DNA from: Meiothermus luteus
Lineage (GTDB): Bacteria; Deinococcota; Deinococci; Deinococcales; Thermaceae
Assembly: GCF_003574085.1 (NCBI RefSeq)
Contig: NZ_QWKZ01000009.1
Location: 1-43,700 of the forward strand
Reading direction: 5' to 3'
Length of the DNA stretch: 43,700 bases
Shown: piece after piece, positions 34,439 through 40,971 of the stretch
How the letters are laid out: every line of letters starts with the position of its first letter
Position numbering within the stretch: position 1 is the first letter of the stretch
Notes under the pieces: model-generated
The model's database searches: none
Seen by the model: the letters and a program-made list of their open reading frames with translations, nothing else
Told to the model about the DNA's origin: nothing
Program-made: the position numbers and the translations under genes

Positions 34439-35329
34439 CTACCAGGCGGGGGTTTTGTTTGCAACCAACACGTCCAACCAATCAGCGCCAGGGGTACGCG
34501 GCACGGCCAGCCGCACCCGGCGGCCCTCGGCGAGCAGCCGCCCTGCGAGCTTGCGGGCGGCCTCTAGCCCGGCCCTATCGTGGTCGGCGGCAATGACCAC
34601 CTCGCGAGCCTCAGGGGGCAGCACCACCCGCTCCAGGCCTCCGGCGCTCACACAGGCCCACACCGGCCAGCCGGTAACCCCACGGACGGCCAGGGCGGTC
34701 TCGATGCCTTCGGTAAGGGCTAAGGGTTTGTCTGCTTCGAGAGGGTAAAGACGAATCGCAGCGCCCAGGGGTTTGCTTCCGGCGGCCAGCTTCTTCTCCT
34801 TCCGGCCCGAACCATCGGGCTCAAGGAAGGTCAGGTGCAGGCCTCGAAGCTCACCGCGCACATCCTCGACGCGGGCCAGCACCACGGGCCGGTCGCCCCA
34901 CAAGGCCAACCTCAGCGAGGGGGGAGGCTCGATATTGAGCCCTCGGGCCCGTAGGTAGGCCCTGAGCAGGGGATGGTCGGGCTTGGCCGATTTCCACCAG
35001 CGCTCCCAGGGTTCACGCACCCCGGCCTCGGGGGTGGGGGCTTCCGCTCGGCGGCGTGGGGCCAGCCAGGGCCGGTCAGAACCCCTGTAAAGCTCCCGCC
35101 AGCTTAGGCCCACCGCATGGAGCACGGCCTCGGCAGGGCAGCCCGCAAAGCAATGCAGAAGCACCCGCTCGCCTTCGAGGCGAATGCTCAACGCTCTGTT
35201 GCGCCCGCTCCCGTGGGCAGGGCAGGTAGCTGTCCACCTGTCCGGCCCGGCGGGCTTGACGTGAGCGAGGCGCTCCAGCAGGCGGTTGTGCGGTTGACTG
35301 TCGTCGAGGTTTGAAAAAGTATCGGCCAC
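34439..35329 (-). CDS. Zinc-finger/toprim DNA primase
   Basis: A 296-residue primase of the plasmid/satellite type. A CHC2-like zinc site is formed by Cys36, His39, Cys60 and Cys64 (ATCPAHGSGRN and LLHCFAGCPAE). The toprim domain has ALTEGIETALAV and VVIAADHDRAGLEAARKLA. It lacks a fused helicase; the adjacent DUF3987 protein may supply that. The GTG start at 35329 is five bases after GGAGGT. It probably primes replication of the excised element. Confidence 0.88.
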   Translation of the reverse strand: MADTFSNLDDSQPHNRLLERLAHVKPAGPDRWTATCPAHGSGRNRALSIRLEGERVLLHCFAGCPAEAVLHAVGLSWRELYRGSDRPWLAPRRRAEAPTPEAGVREPWERWWKSAKPDHPLLRAYLRARGLNIEPPPSLRLALWGDRPVVLARVEDVRGELRGLHLTFLEPDGSGRKEKKLAAGSKPLGAAIRLYPLEADKPLALTEGIETALAVRGVTGWPVWACVSAGGLERVVLPPEAREVVIAADHDRAGLEAARKLAGRLLAEGRRVRLAVPRTPGADWLDVLVANKTPAW

Positions 35330-35451
35330 GGTTTACCTCCGCCCGTGGCCGGTGTAACCTAAAGGGAGCCCCTGCAAAAGGCTCCTGGTCGGTTCACCGG
35401 CCAGGGTTTTTTTCGTTCTAACAACTCCTTGACAGCACGCGACGGCTCCCC

Positions 35452-35658
35452 TCAGGAAGCATCGCTTTCTTGCCGGTTGCCCAGGCCGCCACTCAGCAGG
35501 GCCTCTAACACGGTGCGGGGGAGCACATAGCCACGGCCCAGCCTGATGCCGTACTTGCGCATCAGCCTGTAGGCCGCGTCGCGGCCCACCAGTTGGGGGC
35601 CCAGCACTTCGCGGAGTTGGGACAGGTTCAGTAGGGGGGGTAGCTTCTCGTTTTCCAT
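35452..35658 (-). CDS. Small HTH protein, possible excisionase or regulator
   Basis: A 68-residue protein. LSQLREVLGPQLVGRDAAYR followed by LMRKYGIRLGRGYVLPRTVL has the pattern of a winged HTH of the excisionase/AlpA/MerR-N type (helix, turn, recognition helix, then a short beta hairpin). The ATG is preceded by TTTGGAGGAAAAC. Such proteins steer integrases or regulate element genes. It lies upstream of the primase gene, with 122 bases between, and just downstream of a terminator, so it starts a separate unit. The longer frame up to 35925 is a shadow. Confidence 0.65.
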   Translation of the reverse strand: MENEKLPPLLNLSQLREVLGPQLVGRDAAYRLMRKYGIRLGRGYVLPRTVLEALLSGGLGNRQESDAS

Positions 35659-35668
35659 GTTTTCCTCC

Positions 35669-35699
35669 AAAACAAAACCCCCGAGTGTGGCTCGGGGGT
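35669..35699 (-). terminator. Rho-independent terminator after the coiled-coil gene
   Basis: On the minus strand ACCCCCGAG-CCACA-CTCGGGGG is followed by TTTTGTTTT: an eight- or nine-pair GC-rich stem, five-base loop and U tract. It ends the transcript of the gene at 35718-36350 and separates it from the HTH gene. Confidence 0.85.
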
Positions 35700-35717
35700 C
35701 GCCTGCTGAGGGTTGGT

Positions 35718-36350
35718 TTATTCGCGATATTTGCTGAGAATCTCTTGCAGCACATGCCCGCCGTGGATGAGGCGCAGCTTCTGGCCGAACGCGAACGTCT
35801 CCGCGTGGTCGAGGCCCGCTGTTTTGAGCCCCACGTGCTTGAAGGGGCCCAATAGCCCTAGTTCGCGGGCGACCTTTTCGCGTTGCCCCTCCGAATCGGC
35901 TATGCGCTTGCTGAGCGCCCACCAATCTTGCGCCAACTTGCGAAAGTAGTCCTCAAGCCCGGCTACCAATGAGGCGGCCTGCTCCAAAAGCTGGTCGTGG
36001 GTCGCCAGAAGCATTCTGTACTCTGCCTCCAGCTTTTCCCTTTGGCGGGCGGCCTCGATTTCAGCAATCCGAGCCTCAATGGGCTTGGCCTCCTCAGCCA
36101 GGCGGGCAAGTAGTCGCTCAACGGCAACCACCTCCACGTTCGCGGCTACTTGCTCCTCGGCGCTGTGGGCGGCGTCCAAACGCTTTTGTGCAACCGCCAG
36201 ACGCCCTTCGAGTTCGGCCTTGCGCTCCAAAAGGGGCTTCAGCCTCCCTTTGAGGGCCTTGTACTCGTCGTACTCGTCGGGTTGAGGCGGTAGTGGGGTG
36301 GTTTCCAGAACAACAAGCTCTTGCAGGGCACTCCTGGTGTCCTTCTCCAT
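35718..36350 (-). CDS. Coiled-coil protein of unknown function
   Basis: A 210-residue charged protein. Residues about 25-165 are almost wholly heptad-like helix (LKPLLERKAELEGRLAVAQK, RLLARLAEEAKPIEARIAEI, LEQAASLVAGLEDYFRKLAQ). No catalytic motif is seen. The C-terminal 45 residues (KHVGLKTAGLDHAETFAFGQ) may form a small domain. It is transcribed away from the gene at 36566 and ends at a terminator. The ATG at 36350 has GGAGCG about eight bases upstream. Phage and plasmid elements often carry such proteins, but no function is assigned. Confidence 0.65.
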   Translation of the reverse strand: MEKDTRSALQELVVLETTPLPPQPDEYDEYKALKGRLKPLLERKAELEGRLAVAQKRLDAAHSAEEQVAANVEVVAVERLLARLAEEAKPIEARIAEIEAARQREKLEAEYRMLLATHDQLLEQAASLVAGLEDYFRKLAQDWWALSKRIADSEGQREKVARELGLLGPFKHVGLKTAGLDHAETFAFGQKLRLIHGGHVLQEILSKYRE

Positions 36351-36565
36351 ATCTCACGCTCCTTGTGGGGATTTCCGCGCACGTGCGGATAGTAGCAGTT
36401 TACAGCGGTTTGATAAGTGCGGTATTGGCTATAGCCACATGCCTGTCTACTGAAGGGTGGGGCCAGTCTTTGCTTAGTTGTCCGAGGTGACCAAGAGCTG
36501 GCTACAAAACTCGTCCAAGACAACCTTCAAGGCTGCCCCGGAGCTTTGCGACTACAATGGGGAGT
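36351..36565. promoter_or_regulatory. Divergent promoter region inside the element
   Basis: This 215-bp region separates the coiled-coil gene (-) from the gene at 36566 (+). It has a 10-bp palindrome CGCACGTGCG at 36378-36387. On the minus strand TTATCA and TACTAT are 16 bases apart (about 36392-36419), a weak promoter match. On the plus strand TACAAT at 36552-36557 is eight bases before the ATG at 36566, a leaderless-type -10 box. The palindrome could bind the element's HTH protein. Confidence 0.35.
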
Positions 36566-37129
36566 ATGGAGAATAAACCCGACCTGGAAATGCTCAAACC
36601 CCTCACCCTTGTTTGCGGCATTGGCCTCACCAACGTATCCATCGCCCAAGAAGCCATTTTTGCGGCGATGGATTTTGAAGCGGCTTACCAAATGGTTCAT
36701 GGGGCGGATGAGACGGACGGCATCTACGAAGACCCCGCTTACCGGGTGCCCTTCAAGGCGGGCAACTGGGTGGCGGTCTATAGCTCCCAGGTGGTGCCCT
36801 CCCCCTTTGCCCGTGGCCCTTATGCCAACATCGGCTTCGGCCCCTTGCGGGTGCTTTGGGTGAACGGTGCGGGCGAATGGGGCTATAGCGAGCACAGCGA
36901 GGATGAAGGCGCGCCCGGCAACCTGAAGGAGATGAAGGGCAAGCTGAAGAAGCTCATCGCCACCATCCGCCCGGTGAAGGGCATCCCCGGCTTCCAGATG
37001 CCCCCTCAGAAGAGCCTGGACGGCGTGCTCGAAGCCAACGCCGAGCAGGGCTGGCCCCTGGAGCGCCTAATGGCCCTGGCCCGTGGAGAGATTGAGCTGG
37101 ACAACCCGGCCATGCGCTGGTGGAGGTAG
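36566..37129 (+). CDS. Element protein of unknown function
   Basis: About 187 residues. I do not recognise the family. It has a compact first part with FEAAYQMVHGADETDGIYED and PAYRVPFKAGNWVAVYSSQV, a glycine/aromatic strand region (GPYANIGFGPLRVLWVNGAG) and a C-terminal part ending in NPAMRWWR. There is no signal peptide or membrane segment. A fragment of a related protein lies inverted at 31876-32121. The ATG at 36566 follows TACAAT by eight bases; an ATG at 36557 would overlap that box. It is the only element gene besides the array ORF copy on the plus strand. Confidence 0.6.
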   Translation: MENKPDLEMLKPLTLVCGIGLTNVSIAQEAIFAAMDFEAAYQMVHGADETDGIYEDPAYRVPFKAGNWVAVYSSQVVPSPFARGPYANIGFGPLRVLWVNGAGEWGYSEHSEDEGAPGNLKEMKGKLKKLIATIRPVKGIPGFQMPPQKSLDGVLEANAEQGWPLERLMALARGEIELDNPAMRWWR

Positions 37130-37183
37130 CCGTGCGCAAGCACTTGTACTTTGTCCAGGTGAGAGGCCGGGAGAAAACCTAGT

Positions 37184-37273
37184 CATGGTATCGCTACGGA
37201 AAGGCAGGGGCTTGCAGGGGTCAAACGCTCCGAAGTTTGGGAGGTGTCCCCCCATGCCCTTTCCCAAGTTTGA
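37184..37273 (+). pseudogene. Remnant of a second DUF3987 gene (C-terminus)
   Basis: In frame, this stretch reads HGIATERQGLAGVKRSEVWE followed by VSPHALSQV and a stop, aligning with HYIAPRTGFEVEGAKRSEVW followed by EVSPHALPQV at the end of the intact DUF3987 protein. The last 17 codons are in the inverted repeat; the codons before it are diverged but still alignable. An in-frame stop lies at 37160-37162 and no further homology is seen upstream. Confidence 0.6.
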
Positions 37274-37583
37274 GTTTTCCGGCTTACCCCTTGCTAAAGT
37301 TGCTAATCTGCTAAACGGCAAAGACTTTTGCCCTCCAGGACAGGATTCCACCCCTTTAGCAGACCCCGCTAATCCGTTGCTAAACCCTGCTAAACCTGCT
37401 AAAGATGAGAACCCGGCCCCTGGGGGTTTAGCAACTTTAGCAGACTTTAGCAGCGCTTTAGCAGAACCTGCTAAAGCTGAAACTTGCGTCCTGAACGAGG
37501 ATAACCCAACCGGTTTAGCAAGTTTAGCAACTTTAGCAGACCCTTCCGCGAAAACTCAAAACTCCACTACCCCTACCCGTGAC
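37222..37583 (+). repeat. Right arm of the 362-bp inverted repeat
   Basis: Ungapped inverted match to 32572-32933, about 98.6% identical. Just beyond position 37583 the match falls abruptly to weak similarity with a three-base gap. Confidence 0.93.
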
Positions 37584-37658
37584 GACCCCTCAGATTGTCC
37601 TACCTACTGGCGCGGGCGGTTTATTTTGGTCAGAGCCGCAACCGCTCCAGCGGGCTAA
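37254..37658 (+). CDS. Truncated copy of the motif-array ORF
   Basis: About 134 residues, opening MPFPKFEFSGLPLAKVANLL with the same ribosome site (GGGAGGT) as the left copy. It shares the first 110 or so residues with the protein at 32317-32901, then ends in an unrelated tail (RGRFILVRAATAPAG) that overlaps the integrase 3' end by 29 bases. The folded C-terminal domain of the left copy is missing. It may be translated, but it is more likely that the DNA, not the peptide, is being kept. Confidence 0.4.
   Translation: MPFPKFEFSGLPLAKVANLLNGKDFCPPGQDSTPLADPANPLLNPAKPAKDENPAPGGLATLADFSSALAEPAKAETCVLNEDNPTGLASLATLADPSAKTQNSTTPTRDDPSDCPTYWRGRFILVRAATAPAG
37292..37539. repeat. GCTAA/TTAGC motif array, right copy (iteron-like)
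   Basis: I count 16 copies of GCTAA or TTAGC, mostly as TGCTAAA/TTTAGCA, in 248 bp. They include the perfect dyad GCTTTAGCAG-AAC-CTGCTAAAGC at 37455-37477 and GTTGCTAAACCC with its mirror GGGTTTAGCAAC. The motif is read as Leu-Ala, Ala-Lys, Ala-Asn, Leu-Leu-Asn and Phe-Ser-Ser, that is in several frames and both orientations, so the conservation is at DNA level. Confidence 0.9.
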
Positions 37659-38568
37659 AACGCCGATGGGCATCGCGCAAAGTGGCCGAATCCATGTGCA
37701 AATAGATAGAGGTGGTCTCCAGCTTGGAGTGTCCAAGCAACACCTGTAGGCTCCGCAGGTCGCCCCCAGCTTTCAGGTACTCCACCGCAAACGTGTGGCG
37801 GAAGGTGTGCGGCCCCACGTGGTCGCGCATAATCCCTGCACGACGGGCGATGCGAATGGTTTCCTGGGTAATCTCCCCGGCCCGCAAAGGGTCGCCGTGG
37901 CGGTCGAGGAAAAGCGTGGCCTCACCCGGCCTACGGGGACGGCGCTCGTTGTTGAGGTACTCGTTGATGGCCCTGAGCGAGCGCTCGGAGAAATAGACGA
38001 TGCGCCCGCCGGTCTTCCCCTCCACCCGCATGGTGCGCTCCCGCCAGTAAATCGCATCAAGCTGGAGCGAGACTGCCTCACCCCGGCGGATGCCGGTGTC
38101 GAGCAGAAGCCGATACAAGGCCAGTTTGCGCCGGGCGTTGGGGGGCTCTGAGGCCGCCGCGAAAAAAGCCCGTAGCTCGTCCGGGGTGAACGGTTGGACA
38201 ACCTGTTTGGGGGGGCGGTAGTGGGGCAGCTCCAGCGACAGGTCGGTCTGGGTGTAGCCGCGCTGATAGAGCCATTTGAGGAAGGGCCGCAACGCCCGCT
38301 CGTACTGCGAGAGGGTGCTGATGGAGACGGAAATGCGCCGACCCCGCCCGCCTTGCGAGCGCTTAGCGGCAAACCAATCCAGCAAAATGGCCGGGGTCAG
38401 CTCGGCCAAGTCGCGCGCCCCCGTCTCCTCCATCAACAGCCGCGCGGCGGTCTCCTGCCAGTGCACCGTAGCGGGGCTTTTGCCGTGAGCCTCCCGCTCC
38501 CGCAGATATTGCCCGAGCAGGGCGTCAAGGTTGGGGGTGGGTCTGGACAGTTTGAGGGGCTTTGGCAT
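37630..38568 (-). CDS. int: Tyrosine recombinase / integrase (XerD-like)
   Basis: A 312-residue integrase. The N-terminal SAM-like core-binding domain spans about 12-105 and the catalytic domain about 125-305. Catalytic residues are Arg161 (DTGIRRGE), Lys185 (VEGKTGG), His254 and Arg257 (GPHTFRHTFA), His280 (LLGHSKLETT) and the nucleophile Tyr289 (SIYLHM). The ATG at 38568 follows AGGAGGTAGCC. It lies 82 bases from the right tRNA-Gly, the usual place for an integrase that recombines at a tRNA gene. Its last 29 bases overlap the truncated array ORF. Confidence 0.93.
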   Translation of the reverse strand: MPKPLKLSRPTPNLDALLGQYLREREAHGKSPATVHWQETAARLLMEETGARDLAELTPAILLDWFAAKRSQGGRGRRISVSISTLSQYERALRPFLKWLYQRGYTQTDLSLELPHYRPPKQVVQPFTPDELRAFFAAASEPPNARRKLALYRLLLDTGIRRGEAVSLQLDAIYWRERTMRVEGKTGGRIVYFSERSLRAINEYLNNERRPRRPGEATLFLDRHGDPLRAGEITQETIRIARRAGIMRDHVGPHTFRHTFAVEYLKAGGDLRSLQVLLGHSKLETTSIYLHMDSATLRDAHRRFSPLERLRL

Positions 38569-38650
38569 AGGCTACCTCCTGGGCAAAAACTCACACGCGC
38601 TAACGCTCAGTTTTGAGGGGGGTCAATGCGGGTTTTTGCGTCCAGGACAT
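38569..38650. other. Right end of the element, non-coding
   Basis: This stretch holds the integrase ribosome site, TGCGGGTTTTTGCG (about 38627-38640) and GCGTCCAG (38638-38645). The last two echo sequences at the left end and may be arm-type integrase sites. No gene is seen. Confidence 0.3.
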
Positions 38651-38726
38651 GCGGGAGTAGCTCAGTTGGCAGAGCGTCAGCCTTCCAAGCTGAATGTCGC
38701 GGGTTCGAATCCCGTCTCCCGCTCCA
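38651..38726 (+). tRNA. tRNA-Gly (anticodon UCC), right copy; right attachment site
   Basis: Identical over 76 bases to the tRNA at 31708-31783, with all cloverleaf parts and CCA intact. Integration at a tRNA gene usually leaves only a 3' fragment at one end; here both are complete. I see no clear promoter directly upstream, so its expression is uncertain. Confidence 0.95.
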
Positions 38727-38851
38727 GAAAGTAATCTGAAGGCAAAAACCGCCCCTCTGCTCACCGCGAAACCCCTTTTACGCTGGCCCTCGGCCCTCGC
38801 TCGGAGCTCTGGGCCTGATGTTTATACCCTGCTGGCTATGTTTTTCTGGAG

Positions 38852-38897
38852 TGTGACAGTTTTGTGACACTTTTTTGGGGCTTTTGCTACTGATAAT
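38852..38897 (+). promoter_or_regulatory. hemA upstream region: TGTGACA direct repeat and -10 box
   Basis: TGTGACA occurs at 38852-38858 and 38863-38869, 11 bases apart and thus on the same helix face, a layout typical of activator or repressor sites. GATAAT at 38892-38897 lies nine bases before the hemA ATG, with no ribosome site between, indicating a leaderless start. The remainder of 38727-38906 shows no gene. Confidence 0.4.
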
Positions 38898-38906
38898 CAG
38901 TTTTGT

Positions 38907-40076
38907 ATGGAGCGGCTGGCGCTCATTGGGGTTTCCCAGCGGCGAGGGGGCAGCGCGGCCCTGCAGGCTTGGAACGAGTGGTTGCAGGTCCGGCTCGAGC
39001 CGCCGCCGGGGCTGCTGCAGGAGTGGGTGCCCCTTCTGACCTGCAACCGCAGCGAGCTGGTGCTGGCCCTGGGGGAGGGGGTGGAGCTCGAGCAGCTCCG
39101 CCAGCACCTAATCCCTTCCCACCTGCCCCGCGGCTACGCCTTTGCCGGAGAGGCTGCCTTGGAGCATTTGGCCCGGGTGGCGGCCTCCTTGGACTCGGTC
39201 AACCCTGGAGAGGACCAGATTATGCAACAGGTCAGGGCGGCCTTTGAGGCGGCTTCGGCTGCCGGCACGGTGGGCCCCACCACCAGCTTCGCCTTTCAAA
39301 ACGCCCTGCGCATCGCTAAGCGGGTGCGTCGGGAGGTGCTGCTGGCCCCCGCCCAGACCTCGCTTTTCAGCCTGGCGCGGCCGGCTTTGGAGGCCATGCT
39401 GCCCCGCCCTGCGCGGGTGGCGGTGGTGGGCGCAGGGGAGATGGGAAGCCTGGCCGCCCGTAGCCTGGCCGCTGTGGAGGGTTTGGACCTGTGGGTGGTC
39501 AACCGCAGCCTGGATAGAGCCCGTGCCCTGGCCGAGAGGCTGGGGGCTAAGGCTTTGGGACTAGAGGAGTTTTTGGCTAATCCCCCGGCCTTGGACGCGG
39601 TGGTGGCGGCTACGCCGGTGGCGGGCCTTCTGGGGCCGGCTTTCTTCCAGAAACAGCCCCGGCTGGTGGCGGTGGTGGACCTGGGGATGCCCAAGAACGT
39701 GGTACCCGAGGCGGTGCGTGGGGCGGTGCTCTTTGACCTGGAGCGCCTACAGCGCCTTGGGGAGGAGCGCCGCGCGCGCTTGCAGGCTGATCTGGCCCGG
39801 GCCGAGCGGATTGTGCTGGAGGAGGTGGAGCAGGTGGTGATGGAGTGGGCGGAGCGCTCAATGGCCCCGGCCATCGCCCGGATGCGCGAGGTCTACCGCC
39901 GCACCTTGGATGAGCTGGTGGGTGAGCTGGTGGGGCCGGAGATGGTGGAGCGGCTGGCCCACCGCTTCGCCCACTTTCCGGTTAAGGGCCTGAGGGGGCT
40001 GGCCCGGTGGCATGGGGCCGAGGTAGCCCAGACCTTCCTGAAGGAGGCTGGGTTGTGGGAGGCGGGGCGTGGCTAG
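38907..40076 (+). CDS. hemA: Glutamyl-tRNA reductase
   Basis: A 389-residue enzyme. The catalytic cysteine is Cys46 in LLTCNRSE; GEDQIMQQVRAAF and the NADPH-binding VAVVGAGEMGSLAARSLA follow, then the helical dimerisation domain (RMREVYRRTLDEL). It reduces glutamyl-tRNA to glutamate-1-semialdehyde, the substrate of HemL. It is the first gene of hemA-C-D-B, and hemC starts inside its end by eight bases. Family members are usually 400-430 residues, so this is slightly short. Probably leaderless. Confidence 0.94.
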   Translation: MERLALIGVSQRRGGSAALQAWNEWLQVRLEPPPGLLQEWVPLLTCNRSELVLALGEGVELEQLRQHLIPSHLPRGYAFAGEAALEHLARVAASLDSVNPGEDQIMQQVRAAFEAASAAGTVGPTTSFAFQNALRIAKRVRREVLLAPAQTSLFSLARPALEAMLPRPARVAVVGAGEMGSLAARSLAAVEGLDLWVVNRSLDRARALAERLGAKALGLEEFLANPPALDAVVAATPVAGLLGPAFFQKQPRLVAVVDLGMPKNVVPEAVRGAVLFDLERLQRLGEERRARLQADLARAERIVLEEVEQVVMEWAERSMAPAIARMREVYRRTLDELVGELVGPEMVERLAHRFAHFPVKGLRGLARWHGAEVAQTFLKEAGLWEAGRG

Positions 40077-40971
40077 GGTGCGCCTGGCCACCCGTGGAAG
40101 CCGCCTGGCCTTGTGGCAGGCCGAGTGGGTGGCCAAGCAGCTCGTTCAGCAGGGGGCCGAGGTGGAGCTGGTGGTGGTGGAGACCCAGGGCGACCGCGAA
40201 AAGCGCCCCTTTGCGCAGATGCAGGGCCAGGGCTTTTTCACCAAAGCAGTTCAGGAAGCGGTGCTGGAGGGACGCGCCGACTTTGCGGTGCACTCCTACA
40301 AAGACCTCCCGAGCGCCCGTCCGGCGGGTTTGGAGATTGCCGCGGTGCCGCCTCGAGAGGACCCCCGTGAGCTCCTCTTGGTACGGCTGCAAGCGGTGGA
40401 CCAGGTAGCCCCTGGCCTGCCCCTGCGGGCTGGGGCCCGGGTGGGGAGCAGCGCTGCCCGGCGGCAGGCCCAGCTCGCCCACCTGCGCCCCGACCTTTCC
40501 CTTTTGGAGCTGCGGGGCAACGTGCTCACCCGGGTGGAAAAGCTTCGGCAGGGCGAGTACGACGCGGTTCTTTTAGCCTACGCGGGGGTGCGACGGCTAG
40601 GGCTGGACTTAAGTCCCTTCCACTGGCAGGTGCTTCCGCCTACGCTTTTGGTGCCAGCCCCGGCCCAAGGGGCGTTGGCCCTGGAGTGCCGCCAGGACGA
40701 CAAGCGTCTGAGGGCCTTGCTGGAGCCTTTGGACGACCCCTCGGCGCGGCGTGCGGTGGCGGCGGAGCGCGGTCTTATGGCCCGCTTGGCCGGGGGTTGC
40801 CAGCTTGCCTTGGGGGCGCTGGCCCAGGAGACGCCGGAGGGACTCCAGCTCCTGGCCTGGTACCGGGGCCGAAGCTACCAGGCCCGAGGGTCGGACCCAG
40901 AGGCGGTGGCGGAGGCGGTTTTCAAGGAGATTTGCAGCGAGTACCCGGAGGTGGTATGCGAATCGCCCTGA
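40069..40971 (+). CDS. hemC: Porphobilinogen deaminase (hydroxymethylbilane synthase)
   Basis: A 300-residue enzyme. The dipyrromethane cofactor cysteine is Cys244 (LAGGCQLALGA). ATRGSRLALWQAEWV, DFAVHSYKDLPSA and RVGSSAARRQAQL are the usual motifs. It polymerises four porphobilinogens. The GTG at 40069 overlaps hemA by eight bases, and its end overlaps hemD by 16. Confidence 0.95.
   Translation: MARVRLATRGSRLALWQAEWVAKQLVQQGAEVELVVVETQGDREKRPFAQMQGQGFFTKAVQEAVLEGRADFAVHSYKDLPSARPAGLEIAAVPPREDPRELLLVRLQAVDQVAPGLPLRAGARVGSSAARRQAQLAHLRPDLSLLELRGNVLTRVEKLRQGEYDAVLLAYAGVRRLGLDLSPFHWQVLPPTLLVPAPAQGALALECRQDDKRLRALLEPLDDPSARRAVAAERGLMARLAGGCQLALGALAQETPEGLQLLAWYRGRSYQARGSDPEAVAEAVFKEICSEYPEVVCESP

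Larger units (their letters stand above)
31708..38726. mobile_element. 6.9-kb tRNA-Gly integrated element with tyrosine integrase and primase/DUF3987 replication genes
   Basis: It is bounded by two complete, identical tRNA-Gly genes on the same strand (attL 31707-31783, attR 38650-38726). It encodes an integrase next to the right end, a small HTH protein, a zinc/toprim primase, a DUF3987 protein, a coiled-coil protein and element-specific proteins; no conjugation, capsid or tail gene is visible. It splits two operons (sulfate/siroheme and hem). Excision by the tRNA repeats would yield a circle of 6943 bp and restore tRNA-Pro, tRNA-Gly, hemA. The host-abundant hexamer CTCGAG is absent from it. 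An integrative plasmid or phage-satellite-like element is the best description. Confidence 0.88.

Noticed and set aside
37292-37539. CRISPR array
   Set aside because: The repeated unit is only 5 to 7 bases, spacing is irregular (8 to about 30 bases), both orientations are mixed, and there is no cas gene.
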